A stretch of DNA of 64,000 nt from Caulobacter vibrioides (GCA_001449105.1 LNIY01000035.1:41178-105177); one strand, 5' to 3'. Counted from the stretch's first letter, positions 19,217-28,589 are shown. Translations and numbers: made by a program. The notes: generated by a model from the sequence alone, not told the origin.

Positions 19217-19247
19217 GGGCGCTTCGGTTATCCGAAGCGCCCTTTTT
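19217..19247 (+). terminator. Terminator of the rplM-rpsI operon
   Basis: GGGCGCTTCGG (19217-19227), loop TTAT, CCGAAGCGCCC (19232-19242) and TTTTT. Confidence 0.93.
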
Positions 19248-19354
19248 CTTGTGACTTCCGATCGGGCCGGACAGCGCCCGAACGCATGCGCCGGTCATAT
19301 GGCGCTGCAAGACTGGGTCCCGTCCGAGCGCGGGCCGGACCAGGAGTTGGCATC

Positions 19355-20308
19355 ATGGCGAACGCCCCCAAGGTCTTCATCGACGGCGAAGTCGGCACGA
19401 CCGGCCTGCAGATCCGCGAGCGCCTGATCGGCCGCACCGACCTGCAACTGATCTCGATCGATCCCGACAAGCGCAAGGACGCCGCCGCCCGCGCCGAGAT
19501 GCTGAACGCCGCCGACGCGGTGATCCTGTGCCTGCCCGACGACGCGGCCAAGGAAGCTGTCAGCCTGATCGAGAACCCGCTGGTCAAGGTGATCGACGCC
19601 TCCAGCGCCCATCGCACCAACGCCGACTGGACCTACGGCTTCCCCGAGCTGGACAAGGAACAGCGCAAGAAGATCGCCGGCGCCAAGCGGATCTCGAACC
19701 CGGGCTGCTACGCCACCGGCGCCATCGCCCTGACCCGCCCGCTGGTTTCGGCCGGCCTGCTGTCGTCGGACCTGCCGATCTCGTTCAACGGCGTCTCGGG
19801 CTACACCGGCGGCGGCAAGGCGATGATCGCCGAGTTCGAGGACGAGACCTCGCCGACCTACACCAAGGTCGCCTACCGCATCTACGGCCTGTCGCTGACC
19901 CACAAGCACGTGCCGGAAATCCAGAAGCACGGGGGCCTGCTGTCGCGCCCGATCTTCACCCCGGCCGTCGGCCGCTATGCCCAGGGCATGCTGGTCGAGC
20001 TGCCGCTGCACCTTGGCCTGCTGGAAGGCTCGTGCTCGCTGGGCGACATCCACGCCGCCCTGGCCGCCCATTACAAGGGCGAGGCCTTCGTCGAGGTCGC
20101 GTCGCTGGACGAGGCCAAGTCGCTGTCGACCCTCGATCCGGAAGGCCTGAACGGCACCAACCGCATCAAGCTCTTCGTGTTCGGCTCCGACACCAGCGGC
20201 CAGGCCCGCCTGGTGGCGCTGCTCGACAACCTGGGCAAGGGCGCCTCGGGCGCGGCGGTCCAGAACCTCAACCTTGCCCTGGGCCTGGACGAGAAGGCGG
20301 GGCTCTAA
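19355..20308 (+). CDS. argC: N-acetyl-gamma-glutamyl-phosphate reductase, short type
   Basis: NADPH-dependent third step of arginine synthesis. 317 residues, the shorter ArgC class. The cofactor motif DGEVGTTGLQI starts at residue 10, and the catalytic Cys118 is in SNPGCYATG. The start is the ATG at 19355 (MANAPKVFID), which opens the Rossmann fold; the longer frame from 19286 adds an arginine-rich stretch without similarity. No other arg genes are adjacent. Confidence 0.95.
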   Translation: MANAPKVFIDGEVGTTGLQIRERLIGRTDLQLISIDPDKRKDAAARAEMLNAADAVILCLPDDAAKEAVSLIENPLVKVIDASSAHRTNADWTYGFPELDKEQRKKIAGAKRISNPGCYATGAIALTRPLVSAGLLSSDLPISFNGVSGYTGGGKAMIAEFEDETSPTYTKVAYRIYGLSLTHKHVPEIQKHGGLLSRPIFTPAVGRYAQGMLVELPLHLGLLEGSCSLGDIHAALAAHYKGEAFVEVASLDEAKSLSTLDPEGLNGTNRIKLFVFGSDTSGQARLVALLDNLGKGASGAAVQNLNLALGLDEKAGL

Positions 20309-20354
20309 GGGGGTGATGGGAGTGCGAACGCCGAGGCGGTCGCACTCGTCGTCT

Positions 20355-20528
20355 TCAGCGTCTTTCTACGAACAGCAGCGCCAGAAGCGCCAAGGGGCCG
20401 AGAAACACGGACGCGACGAACCAACCTAGTCCACTGCGACCCTTGCCTTGAGCGATTCCAGCGGTAACCAGAGCCAGAGTGCCCCATCCCGCCGACAGCG
20501 AGATCGTCGGGTCAGCCACCGTCTGCAT
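20355..20528 (-). CDS. Small membrane protein
   Basis: 57 residues, two hydrophobic helices joined by GIAQGKGRSGLGWF. The pattern KGRS-GWF-hydrophobic-GP(L/I)ALL is shared by many short bacterial membrane proteins of unknown role. GGAGAAG lies 4-10 bases before the ATG at 20526-20528, which decides the start over the ATG 15 bases upstream. Confidence 0.65.
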   Translation of the reverse strand: MQTVADPTISLSAGWGTLALVTAGIAQGKGRSGLGWFVASVFLGPLALLALLFVERR

Positions 20529-20570
20529 GTCTTCTCCAATCACTTGCGCATAGGTGGTGATATAGAGGAT

Positions 20571-21185
20571 CTATGCCCGCCAGCGATAGTGCCCCGCTGG
20601 CTTGTGCAGCTTGAAGATCCACAGCGCCTCTTCGCGGGCGCCGGCGCCGATGTTGTGCACGACGCGCACCTTCTCAGGCCCCTGCACGACCACGCCGATG
20701 TGGGGCCGGCCGTTGCCGAACAGCCGCCAGGTCAGAACGTCGCCGGGCAGGGGATCGGGAAAGTCATCGCCCGCCTTGGCGCCCTGGCCGGCGCGCAACC
20801 GTGCGCCTTGACGCTCGAGATAGGTCTCCAGGTTCAGCACCCGGCGATGGTCGATATTGGCGTCGGCGCTCTTCTGGCCCCAGGCCCGCTTGGCCGGATA
20901 GGCTGAGAAGGCGCGGGTCATGTCGGCGTGGATGCGCTCCTGCAGGTCGACGTTCCAGGCGTCGCGGGCGGCCCGCACCAGCACGTCGGCGCAGACGCCG
21001 GTCGAGCGCAGCACGTCGCCCTTGGGATAGCTGATCGCCCGATAGCTGGGATCGTAGTCCAAGGTCACGCCCACCTGCGAGCGGGCGGCTTGGGCCAGTT
21101 TCAGGCCGTCGCCGCGGGTGGCCGCGCCCAGCCAGGGAGCGGCGGCGAGCAGGCTCAGCGCTGTGCGACGGGAAAGATCGAGCAT
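20571..21185 (-). CDS. DUF1287 domain exported protein
   Basis: 204 residues. The N-terminus MLDLSRRTALSLLAAAPWLG is a signal-like segment. The DUF1287 domain follows, with segments RSTGVCADVLVRAARDA, NIDHRRVLNLETYLERQG, PGDVLTW and RPHIGVVV. The conserved Cys (GVCADV) and His (HIGVV) are arranged as in NlpC/P60-like amidase folds, suggesting a periplasmic hydrolase of unknown substrate. Start at 21185; the longer frame lacks support. Confidence 0.82.
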   Translation of the reverse strand: MLDLSRRTALSLLAAAPWLGAATRGDGLKLAQAARSQVGVTLDYDPSYRAISYPKGDVLRSTGVCADVLVRAARDAWNVDLQERIHADMTRAFSAYPAKRAWGQKSADANIDHRRVLNLETYLERQGARLRAGQGAKAGDDFPDPLPGDVLTWRLFGNGRPHIGVVVQGPEKVRVVHNIGAGAREEALWIFKLHKPAGHYRWRA

Positions 21186-21243
21186 GGCGACAAGCTCCGC
21201 CGTGATCGGGGCGAGTTTTGGGCGAACGTCGATCTTCCCGGCG

Positions 21244-21702
21244 TCAAATTTCATCCAGAAGGCGAGGTCCGGGGCCCTGCGCCGCCAGTTCGTCGTGCGG
21301 ATTGCGCAGCGGGCAGGCCGTCAGCGACAGGCAGCCGCAGCCGATGCAGCCGTCCAGCTGATCGCGCAACTGGGTCAGGCGGCGGATGCGGGCGTCCAGG
21401 TCCTCGCGCCAGGCCGAGGACAGGTCGCGCCAGTTCTGCTGGCTGGGCGCACGGTCGTCGGGCAGGGCGGCCAGGGCCTGCTTGATCTCGTTCAACGGCA
21501 TGCCGGTGCGCTGGGCCACCTTGATCACCGCCACCCGCCGCAACATGCCGCGCGGATAGCGCCGCTGGTTGCCCTCGGTGCGCAGGCTGTGGATCAGCCC
21601 CTTTGCCTCGTAGAAGTGCAGGGCCGAGACCGCCACGCCGGCGCGCTTGGCCAGTTCGCCGACGCTGAGGGTCTGGAAGGCGGAGGGACAGATGTCGGAC
21701 AT
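21244..21702 (-). CDS. soxR: Redox-sensitive transcriptional activator SoxR
   Basis: 152 residues. MerR-type winged helix at the N-terminus ([26 protein letters not shown]), dimerisation helix, then the [2Fe-2S] cluster motif [12 protein letters not shown] (C-x2-C-x-C-x5-C). SoxR is activated by cluster oxidation by redox-cycling compounds. It is divergent from a monooxygenase-like gene across an 81-bp gap containing a SoxR box, so both may belong to its regulon. Confidence 0.95.
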   Translation of the reverse strand: MSDICPSAFQTLSVGELAKRAGVAVSALHFYEAKGLIHSLRTEGNQRRYPRGMLRRVAVIKVAQRTGMPLNEIKQALAALPDDRAPSQQNWRDLSSAWREDLDARIRRLTQLRDQLDGCIGCGCLSLTACPLRNPHDELAAQGPGPRLLDEI

Positions 21703-21708
21703 CGGCGC

Positions 21709-21739
21709 TTGACCTCAAGTTTGCTTGAGGTTTTACAGG
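21709..21739 (+). promoter_or_regulatory. SoxR box and promoter for the divergent monooxygenase gene
   Basis: TTGACC (-35, 21709-21714) overlaps the palindrome ACCTCAAG (21712-21719), TTTG, CTTGAGGT (21724-21731). TACAGG at 21734-21739 can be the -10, leaving the long 19-bp spacer typical of MerR-family activators. The arms equal the classical SoxR operator. Confidence 0.85.
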
Positions 21740-21783
21740 AGGGGCTCCGCAACCGGCAACGCCCTTCCTGGAGCGCCTCTCCC

Positions 21784-22158
21784 ATGACCTTCGCCGCCGC
21801 CACGACCGCCGTCGCAGCCGCCGCCATATCCACTCCGGTCGAGCTTCGCCGAGCGCGCCCCGAGCCGGTGGTCAACATCAGCGTCATCCGGCCGAGGGAA
21901 GGGCAGCTCGAGGCCTTCCTGGAGCTGCAACTGGCCCAGCACCATCGCCTTCGGGGCCAGGTGAAGGGCCTGCGCGGGGCGCGCCTGTTCCGCTCGGGCG
22001 AAGGCCTGGTCCTGATCTCGGTGTTCGAAACCCAGGAGGACGCCGACGCCTTCCGCGAGGATCCGCGCTTCACCGAGCACATGGCTCGCGTGCGACCCCT
22101 GATCGAGAAGTCGGAGGCTGGGGTGTTCGCCGAGGCCTATGCGGTGGGAGCGGTCTGA
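21784..22158 (+). CDS. Antibiotic biosynthesis monooxygenase (ABM) domain protein
   Basis: 124 residues. After an Ala-rich N-terminus the ABM dimeric alpha-beta barrel pattern appears: VVNISVIRPREGQLEAFLELQ, RGARLFRSGEGLVLISVFE and EDADAFREDPRFTEHMARVRPL. Such proteins oxidise or bind quinones and related aromatics. Control by the SoxR box fits a role in dealing with redox-cycling quinones; this is inference. The start ATG at 21784 follows a leader downstream of the SoxR promoter. Confidence 0.8.
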   Translation: MTFAAATTAVAAAAISTPVELRRARPEPVVNISVIRPREGQLEAFLELQLAQHHRLRGQVKGLRGARLFRSGEGLVLISVFETQEDADAFREDPRFTEHMARVRPLIEKSEAGVFAEAYAVGAV

Positions 22159-22194
22159 CCGCCTGGCGGCGGCCCCCTCCGGCCCTCCGGGCCA

Positions 22195-22247
22195 CCTCCC
22201 CCAGAGGGGGAGGATCTATGCGCCAAGATGCTCCCCCTCCGGGGGAG
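22195..22247. repeat. Palindromic intergenic repeat (CTCCCCC type)
   Basis: Two consecutive hairpins: CCTCCCCC (22195-22202) AGA GGGGGAGG, and CTCCCCC (22231-22237) TCC GGGGGAG. They are followed by TGTCGCGGAGCGACTGAGGG, a pattern familiar from dispersed repeats of Caulobacter relatives. It lies between convergent genes and may also terminate transcription. Confidence 0.55.
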
Positions 22248-22282
22248 CTGTCGCGGAGCGACTGAGGGGGAGCGCGAAGCGC

Positions 22283-24268
22283 CTAAGCCGCTTCGGCGTT
22301 CGATCGCACCCGCACGAAGCTGCCCGGCGCGTCCTCGAACGCCTTCAGCGGACCCTTGGACGGATCGCGCGCCGGGACCAGCTTGCCGGACTTGGCCTTC
22401 AGCCACTCCGCCCAGTGCGGCCACCACGAACCCGGATGCTCGACCGCGCCGGCGATCCAGCCGTCGACCGAGCCGGGCAGGTGTTCGTTGGTCCAGTGCT
22501 GGTATTTCTTGGCGTCGGGGTGGTTGATCACGCCGGCGATGTGGCCCGAGCCGGCCATGGTGAAGGTCACCGGCCCGCCGAACGCCCGCGCGCCGCGATA
22601 GACGCTGCGATAGGGGGCGATGTGGTCGTCCCTGGACGACTGCACGTAGATCGGCGTCTTCACCTTCGACAGGTCCAGCACCTCGCCGCCCAGGGTCAGG
22701 CGGCCATGGGTCAGGTTGTTGTCCTTGTAGAAGTTGCGCAGATAGAACAGGTGCAGCGACTTGGGCATCCGCGTCTGGTCGGCGTTCCAGAACAGCAGGT
22801 CGAAGGGGCGCGGCTCCTTGCCCATCAGGTAGTTGTTGATGAAGAACGACCAGATCAGGTCGTTGCCGCGCAGGGCGTTGAAGGTGTCGGCCATCGACTG
22901 GCTGGGCAGGAAACCGCCCTGCTGGTCCATCCGCGCCTCGATCTCTTTCAGCCAGGCCTCGTCGGTGAACAGCAGCAAGTCGCCGGCCTCGGCGAAGTCC
23001 TGCTGGGCGGCGAAGAAGGTGGCCGAGTTGATCCGCTTGTCGCCCCTGGCGGCCATGTGAGCCAGGGCGCACGACAGCAGGGTGCCGCCGATGCAGTAGC
23101 CGACGGTGTTGACCCTATCGACGCCGCACTGGGTCATCACCTGCTGGCTGGCGTCGTAGATGCCCTCCAGCATGTAGTCCTCGAAGGTCTTGGCCGCGAG
23201 CGCGGTGTCGGGATTGACCCATGAGGCGACGAAGACCGTGAAGCCCTGACCGGTCAACCAGCGGATCATCGAGTTCTCGGGCCGCAGGTCGAGGATGTAG
23301 AACTTGTTGATCCAGGGCGGGAAGATCAGCAGCGGGATCTCGTGCTGCTGCTCGGTGCTGGGGCTGAACTGGATCAGCTGCAGGATGTCGTTCTGGTAGA
23401 CCACCTTGCCGGGGGCGGTGGCGACATTCTCGCCGACCTTGAACTTGGCCAGGTCCGTCTGGCTGATGGCCAGCTGGCCGCCGCCGCGCTCCAGGTCGGC
23501 GGCGAAGTTCTCCATGCCGCGCTTCAGGCTCTCGCCGTTGGTGTGCATCACCTCGCGCAGGGCGGCGGGGTTGGAGATCAGGAAGTTCGACGGCGAGAAA
23601 GCGTCGGTCAGCATCTTGGTGAAGAACTCGACGCGGCGCTTGGACTGCGGGTCGACGTTCTCGGCCTGGGCCACGAGGCCGTTCAGCCAGTTCGACGTCA
23701 GCAGGTAGGACTGCTTCATCATGTCGAACACGGGGTTGGACACCCAGTCCGGATCGGCGAAGCGCTTGTCGCCATGGGCGGGCGCGACCACCGGCTTGGT
23801 CTCCTCGCCGACCGCGCGGCGGGCCGCCGATTGCCACAGCTCCATGTAGCCGCTGAAAAGGTCGGCCTGGGCGCGCAGCAGCCGGTCGGGCTGCGAGGCC
23901 AGGCTGCCGATCACCTCGTTGAGGGCCGGGGCGACGTGGAAGGGGTCGGGCGACAGCGCCGCGGGCCGGTCGGCCTGGCGCAGTGCGGCCTCGGCGATCG
24001 CGCCCTGGGCGGTGACCGCCGCACGGGCCAGGTTGGCCGACAGGGCCTCCATCATCCGCCGCTGCTCCTCGGTCAGCAGCGAAGCGAAATCGGGACCTGC
24101 GCCGCCGGCGCCGGCGGGCCCGGCCGATTCGGGCTTGGGATCCGGTTCGGGGGGCGGAGGAGGGGGCTTTGGCGCTGCGGCGGCCGTCTTGCGCGGTGCG
24201 GAAGGCTTGCGGGGCTTGGCCGCCGTCTTGACGCCCTTGCCCGCGTCCTTGCCGTCGCTCTTGGCCAT
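22283..24268 (-). CDS. phaC: Class I polyhydroxyalkanoate synthase
   Basis: Polymerises 3-hydroxyacyl-CoA into PHA granules. 661 residues, longer than the usual 560-600 because of an N-terminal basic, Ala/Pro-rich, disordered extension (about 60 residues, with a PPPPPP run). The alpha/beta-hydrolase core has the lipase-like box GYCIGG with Cys392, the Asp in SSRDDHIAPY and the His in GSGHIAG. The ATG at 24268 is preceded by GGAAGGAA. No phaA, phaB or phasin genes lie nearby. Confidence 0.95.
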   Translation of the reverse strand: MAKSDGKDAGKGVKTAAKPRKPSAPRKTAAAAPKPPPPPPEPDPKPESAGPAGAGGAGPDFASLLTEEQRRMMEALSANLARAAVTAQGAIAEAALRQADRPAALSPDPFHVAPALNEVIGSLASQPDRLLRAQADLFSGYMELWQSAARRAVGEETKPVVAPAHGDKRFADPDWVSNPVFDMMKQSYLLTSNWLNGLVAQAENVDPQSKRRVEFFTKMLTDAFSPSNFLISNPAALREVMHTNGESLKRGMENFAADLERGGGQLAISQTDLAKFKVGENVATAPGKVVYQNDILQLIQFSPSTEQQHEIPLLIFPPWINKFYILDLRPENSMIRWLTGQGFTVFVASWVNPDTALAAKTFEDYMLEGIYDASQQVMTQCGVDRVNTVGYCIGGTLLSCALAHMAARGDKRINSATFFAAQQDFAEAGDLLLFTDEAWLKEIEARMDQQGGFLPSQSMADTFNALRGNDLIWSFFINNYLMGKEPRPFDLLFWNADQTRMPKSLHLFYLRNFYKDNNLTHGRLTLGGEVLDLSKVKTPIYVQSSRDDHIAPYRSVYRGARAFGGPVTFTMAGSGHIAGVINHPDAKKYQHWTNEHLPGSVDGWIAGAVEHPGSWWPHWAEWLKAKSGKLVPARDPSKGPLKAFEDAPGSFVRVRSNAEAA

Positions 24269-24362
24269 GCGCGTTCCTTCCGCCTGAATGTCGCTTATCG
24301 ACCGCCGATTCTCGTTCGGCGCCTTCCGCTCGCCGCGATCATCGCATAAGACCTGAGACAAG

Positions 24363-24809
24363 ATGAACGGCCAAACCGGTAAAATCGTACGTTTCGGCGC
24401 CTCGCTCTCGGTCCTCTCGACCGTGCTGGCGGCTTGCGCCTCGTCGCCGTTCACGCCGCCCCCGGTCGACGCCACCTCGCCGGTGGCCGCCGCCGCGGAA
24501 GCCGCGGCCAAGGAGCCGGGCAAGATTCCGAGCCTGGCCGGCATTCCGACCGTGCCGACCGACATTCCCAAGCCGGGCGAGTACAAGGCCCAGGTCCAGG
24601 CCGAGCAGGCCGCCGCCGCTCAGCTGCGTCGCGACACCGCGCCGGGGACGTTCGCCCTGTCGGACACCGAGGGCTTCGCCGCTCGCGCCCAGCGCGCCGG
24701 CCGCGTTCCGCCGTCGGAAATCCCGACCGTGGCCGACCGCGCCGAGACCGAAGCCTTCGCCAAGGCTGCTCGCGGCCGAGCTACCCCGCCTCCGTCCAAG
24801 CCCCAATAG
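24363..24809 (+). CDS. Putative lipoprotein
   Basis: 148 residues. Signal sequence with lipobox LAAC (Cys about 25), then a low-complexity Ala/Pro/Glu region and basic C-terminus ending in PPPSKPQ. The repeated IPS/IPT/IPK segments (GKIPSLAGIPTVPTDIPKPGEY) are the only conserved-looking part. Function unknown; probably anchored in the outer membrane. It is divergent from phaC. Confidence 0.75.
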   Translation: MNGQTGKIVRFGASLSVLSTVLAACASSPFTPPPVDATSPVAAAAEAAAKEPGKIPSLAGIPTVPTDIPKPGEYKAQVQAEQAAAAQLRRDTAPGTFALSDTEGFAARAQRAGRVPPSEIPTVADRAETEAFAKAARGRATPPPSKPQ

Positions 24810-24916
24810 GGCGACGGAGGCATAATTTTCCTTGAACTGGCTTGGCTAGGCCCCGCTTGGGGTCTATCCATGCCCGACTTTTCGCTCCTGCAGCGCCAGA
24901 GGGCGCACGAGCCATC

Positions 24917-26137
24917 ATGACCGCCGACTTTCACCGTATCCGCCGCCTGCCGCCTTACGTCTTCGAAGAGGTCAACCGCATCAAGGCTCGCCTGCGCGGC
25001 CAGGGCGTCGACATCATCGACTTCGGCATGGGCAATCCGGACATGCCCACGCCCAAGCACATCGTCGACAAGCTGATCGAGACCTCGCGCGATCCGCGCG
25101 CCGGCCGCTACTCGGCCTCGAAGGGCATCCCCGGCCTGCGCAAGGCCATGGCCGGCTACTACGAGCGCCGCTTCGGCGTGAAGCTGAACCCCGACACCGA
25201 GGTGATCTCGACCCTCGGCTCGAAGGAGGGTTTCGCCAACCTCGCCCAGGCCCTGACGGCGCCGGGCGACGTCATCATCTGCCCGAACCCGGCCTATCCG
25301 ATCCACGCCTTCGGCTTCATCATGGCCGGCGGCGTCATCCGCCACGTGCCGGCGCTGAGCCCCGAACAGTACCTGTCCAACATCAGCCGCGCGGTGAAGC
25401 ACTCGGTGCCGCCGCCCAGCGTGCTGATCCTGTCCTATCCGTCGAACCCGACGGCTCAGACCGTGGATCTGGACTTCTACAAGGACGCCGTGGCGCTGGC
25501 CAAGAAGCACGACCTGCTGGTCATCAGCGACGTGGCCTACGGCGAGATCTATTTCGAGGACAATCCGCCGCCGTCGATCCTGCAGGTCGAGGGCGCCAAG
25601 GACATCGCCGTCGAGGTCAACTCGCTGTCGAAGACCTACGCCATGGCCGGCTGGCGCGTGGGCATGGTGGTCGGCAACGCCCGCATCTGCGCGGCCCTGG
25701 CTCGTGTGAAGTCCTATCTCGACTACGGCGCCTACACGCCTGTGCAAGTCGCGGCCGCTGCGGCGCTGAACGGCCCGCAGGACTGCGTCGAGGAGATCCG
25801 CGGCATCTACAAGGGCCGCCGCGACACCCTGGTCTCGTCGATGAAGCGCGCCGGCTGGGACATTCCCAACCCGCCCGCCTCGATGTTCGCCTGGGCGAAG
25901 ATCCCGCCGCAATTCGAGGCGGCCGGCTCGATGCTGTTCTCGCGCCTGCTGATCGAGGAGGCCGGCGTCGCCGTCGCCCCCGGCATCGGCTTTGGCGAGT
26001 ACGGCGAGGGCTATGTCCGCATCGGCCTCGTCGAGAACGAGCACCGGATCAAGCAGGCCGCGCGCAACGTGAAGAAGTTCATCGCCAACGCCGACCAGAT
26101 CCTCGCCAAGGCTCACAACAGCCTCGAGCAGGCCTGA
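24917..26137 (+). CDS. Class I/II PLP aminotransferase (alanine/aspartate type)
   Basis: 406 residues. PLP-dependent fold I aminotransferase. FGMGNPDMPTP near the N-terminus, the tyrosine/asparagine region SYPSNPTAQ, and the PLP lysine in NSLSKTYAMAGWRVG are clear. The sequence is most like the AlaC/LL-diaminopimelate aminotransferase group, which act on alanine, glutamate or diaminopimelate precursors; the exact substrate cannot be fixed. The start MTADFHRIRRLPPYVF matches family N-termini; the ORF extension from 24842 does not. hom follows, consistent with aspartate-family amino acid metabolism. Confidence 0.9.
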   Translation: MTADFHRIRRLPPYVFEEVNRIKARLRGQGVDIIDFGMGNPDMPTPKHIVDKLIETSRDPRAGRYSASKGIPGLRKAMAGYYERRFGVKLNPDTEVISTLGSKEGFANLAQALTAPGDVIICPNPAYPIHAFGFIMAGGVIRHVPALSPEQYLSNISRAVKHSVPPPSVLILSYPSNPTAQTVDLDFYKDAVALAKKHDLLVISDVAYGEIYFEDNPPPSILQVEGAKDIAVEVNSLSKTYAMAGWRVGMVVGNARICAALARVKSYLDYGAYTPVQVAAAAALNGPQDCVEEIRGIYKGRRDTLVSSMKRAGWDIPNPPASMFAWAKIPPQFEAAGSMLFSRLLIEEAGVAVAPGIGFGEYGEGYVRIGLVENEHRIKQAARNVKKFIANADQILAKAHNSLEQA

Positions 26138-26162
26138 TCCCATCACGAGATTCTCGCTCCCC

Positions 26163-26226
26163 GACAGGCCCGGGGTGAGGATTTCCACAGCACGCCGCCA
26201 CACAGGTCCTCATCCTTCCGCCTGTC
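26163..26226. repeat. Inverted repeat between aminotransferase and hom
   Basis: Outer arms GACAGGC (26163-26169) and GCCTGTC (26220-26226), inner arms GGTGAGGA (26174-26181) and TCCTCATCC (26207-26215). No coding potential. The arrangement resembles a third type of dispersed intergenic palindrome. Confidence 0.5.
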
Positions 26227-26275
26227 GAAGGACGAGGGCGGTCCGACAGGGCCACCGACCACGAGGAACCGCACC

Positions 26276-27565
26276 ATGACTCAGAAAACCTGGCGTATCG
26301 GCGTCGCCGGCCTCGGCACCGTCGGCGGCGGTCTCCTGCAGTTCCTCGCCCAGCGTCCCGATTTCGCTCCCGCCGGCGATCGCGCCGAGGTCGTCGCCGT
26401 GTCGGCCCGCTCCAAGTCGCGCCCGCGCACGGTCGACATCTCGGGCCTGGAATGGTTCGACGATCCGGTCGCCCTGGCCAGTTCGCCCAACGTGGACCTC
26501 TTCGTCGAGCTGGTCGGCGGCAGCGACGGCCCGGCCAAGGCCGCGGTCGAGGCGGCGCTGAAGCTGGGCAAGCCGGTGGTCACCGCCAACAAGGCCCTGA
26601 TCGCCGAGCATGGCGCCGAGCTGGCCGCCCTGGCCGAGGCCAATGACGTGCCGCTGCTGTTCGAAGCCGCCGTGATGGGCGGCACCCCGGCGGTGAAGAT
26701 GCTGCGCGAAGCCATGGTCGGGGACGACGTGGTCTCGGTGGCGGGCATCCTCAACGGCACCTGCAACTACATCCTCTCCGAAATGGAGAAGACCGGGCGC
26801 GACTTCGCCGACGTGCTGCGCGAGGCTCAGGCCCTGGGCTACGCCGAGGCCGACCCGACCATGGACGTCGGCGGTTTCGACGCCGGCCACAAGATCACCA
26901 TCCTGGCCGCCCTGGCCTTCGGCTGCGCCCCCAACTACGAGGCCGCCGAGATCGAGGGCATCAGCGAGGTCGAGCTGCTCGACATCAAGCTGGCCAAGGA
27001 CCTCGGCTACCGCATCAAGCTGATCGCCGGCACCTCCAAGACCGACGACGGCGTGGCGGTGAAGGTCCATCCGACGCTGATCCCGCTGGCGCATCCGCTG
27101 GCCCAGGCCGGCGGCGCCCTGAACGCGCTCTTCATCGAGGGCACGCGCATCGGACGCATCTTCATCCAGGGGCCCGGCGCGGGCGCGGGCCCGACGGCCG
27201 CGGCCGTCGCCGCCGACATCGCCGACGTGATGACCAAGGCCGCGCGCCCGGTGTTCCAGGCGCCGGCGGGCGCGCTGAAGCCCTTCGTGGCCGTCGATCC
27301 GAGCAAGTCGGTGGGCAAGGCCTATCTGCGGATCATGGTCCGCGACGTGCCCGGCGCCATCGCCGCGATCTCCGAAACCCTGGCCGAATGCGGCGTGTCG
27401 ATCGACGCTTTCCTGCAGAAGCCCGTGGAAGGAGCGGGCGGCGTGCCGATCGTGCTCGTCACCCATGCGACTCCGGAATCCAAGCTGCTCGACGCGATTA
27501 GCCGCATCGAAAAGCTGCAGGCCGTGCTAGAGCGTCCCCGTCTTCTGCGCGTCGCGCGCAACTAG
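26276..27565 (+). CDS. hom: Homoserine dehydrogenase
   Basis: NAD(P)H-dependent reduction of aspartate semialdehyde to homoserine, towards threonine and methionine. 429 residues: Rossmann domain (IGVAGLGTVGGGLLQFL), catalytic domain with GILNGTCNYILSEM, DVGGFDAGHKITILAALAFG and KLAKDLGYRIKLIAG, and a C-terminal ACT regulatory domain (YLRIMVRDVPGAIAAISETL). The ACT domain implies feedback control by threonine. Confidence 0.97.
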   Translation: MTQKTWRIGVAGLGTVGGGLLQFLAQRPDFAPAGDRAEVVAVSARSKSRPRTVDISGLEWFDDPVALASSPNVDLFVELVGGSDGPAKAAVEAALKLGKPVVTANKALIAEHGAELAALAEANDVPLLFEAAVMGGTPAVKMLREAMVGDDVVSVAGILNGTCNYILSEMEKTGRDFADVLREAQALGYAEADPTMDVGGFDAGHKITILAALAFGCAPNYEAAEIEGISEVELLDIKLAKDLGYRIKLIAGTSKTDDGVAVKVHPTLIPLAHPLAQAGGALNALFIEGTRIGRIFIQGPGAGAGPTAAAVAADIADVMTKAARPVFQAPAGALKPFVAVDPSKSVGKAYLRIMVRDVPGAIAAISETLAECGVSIDAFLQKPVEGAGGVPIVLVTHATPESKLLDAISRIEKLQAVLERPRLLRVARN

Positions 27566-27638
27566 AGAACCGCCAGTAGAGTGGTCCAGGTGTGGAAGAC
27601 ATTGGGAAATTAGCCTCGCCACGGGCTGGGAGACACTG

Positions 27639-28589
27639 ATGAGTTCTAACACCCTGGACCGTTCTCTGGTCCTGGATGCGGTCCGCGTGACCGAAGCCGC
27701 CGCCATCGCGTCTTGGACCATGGTGGGCCGGGGTGACGAGATGGCCGCCGACCAGGCGGCCGTCGACGCCATGCGCAACGCGCTCAACGAGCTCTCCATC
27801 GACGGCGAGATCGTCATCGGCGAGGGCGAACGCGACGAAGCGCCGATGCTTTACATCGGCGAGAAGGTCGGCCGTGGCGGCCCGACCGTCGACATCGCCC
27901 TGGATCCGCTGGAAGGCACCACCCTGACGGCGAAGGCCATGCCCAACGCGCTGGCCGTGATGGCCTGGGCGCCCAAGGGCACGCTGCTGAACGCCCCCGA
28001 CACCTACATGGACAAGATCGCCTGCGGGCCGGGCTACCCTGCCGGGGTGATCGACCTGGACAAGTCGCCGGCCGACAACGTCAAGGCGCTGGCCGCCGCC
28101 AAGGGCGTCGAGCCTTCGCAGATCACCGTCTGCGTGCTGGACCGTCCGCGCCACGCCGAGATCATCGCCTCGGTTCGCTCCGTCGGCGCCCGCGTCAACC
28201 TGATCACCGACGGTGACGTCGCCGGCGTCATCAACACCGCCGATCCGTCGACGGGCATCGACCTCTATCTCGGCTCCGGCGGCGCGCCCGAGGGCGTGCT
28301 GGCCTGCGCGGCGCTCAAGTGCGTCGGCGGCCAGTTCCAGGGGCGGCTGATCTTCCGCAACGCCGACGAGCGCACCCGCGCCACGCGCTGGGGCGTCACC
28401 GAGTTCGACAAGAAATACGATCTGCACGAGATCGTCCGCTCGGACGCCATTTTCGCCGCTACCGGCGTCACCTCCGGCGCCCTGCTGGACGGCGTGGGCT
28501 TCAAGGACGGCTTTGTCCACACCCACAGCCTGGTGATGAATTCCTCGACCGGAGCCGTGCGCGAAGTGCGCATGAAGCGCCGGGTCTAG
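27639..28589 (+). CDS. glpX: Fructose-1,6-bisphosphatase class II
   Basis: Gluconeogenic phosphatase; class II members may also act on sedoheptulose bisphosphate. 316 residues with the lithium-sensitive phosphatase motif DIALDPLEGTTLTAKAMPN, EIVIGEGERDEAPMLYIGE and DGDVAGVINTADP. The gene lies in the hom-glpX-recJ order common in alphaproteobacteria, but here two other genes separate it from recJ. Confidence 0.96.
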   Translation: MSSNTLDRSLVLDAVRVTEAAAIASWTMVGRGDEMAADQAAVDAMRNALNELSIDGEIVIGEGERDEAPMLYIGEKVGRGGPTVDIALDPLEGTTLTAKAMPNALAVMAWAPKGTLLNAPDTYMDKIACGPGYPAGVIDLDKSPADNVKALAAAKGVEPSQITVCVLDRPRHAEIIASVRSVGARVNLITDGDVAGVINTADPSTGIDLYLGSGGAPEGVLACAALKCVGGQFQGRLIFRNADERTRATRWGVTEFDKKYDLHEIVRSDAIFAATGVTSGALLDGVGFKDGFVHTHSLVMNSSTGAVREVRMKRRV

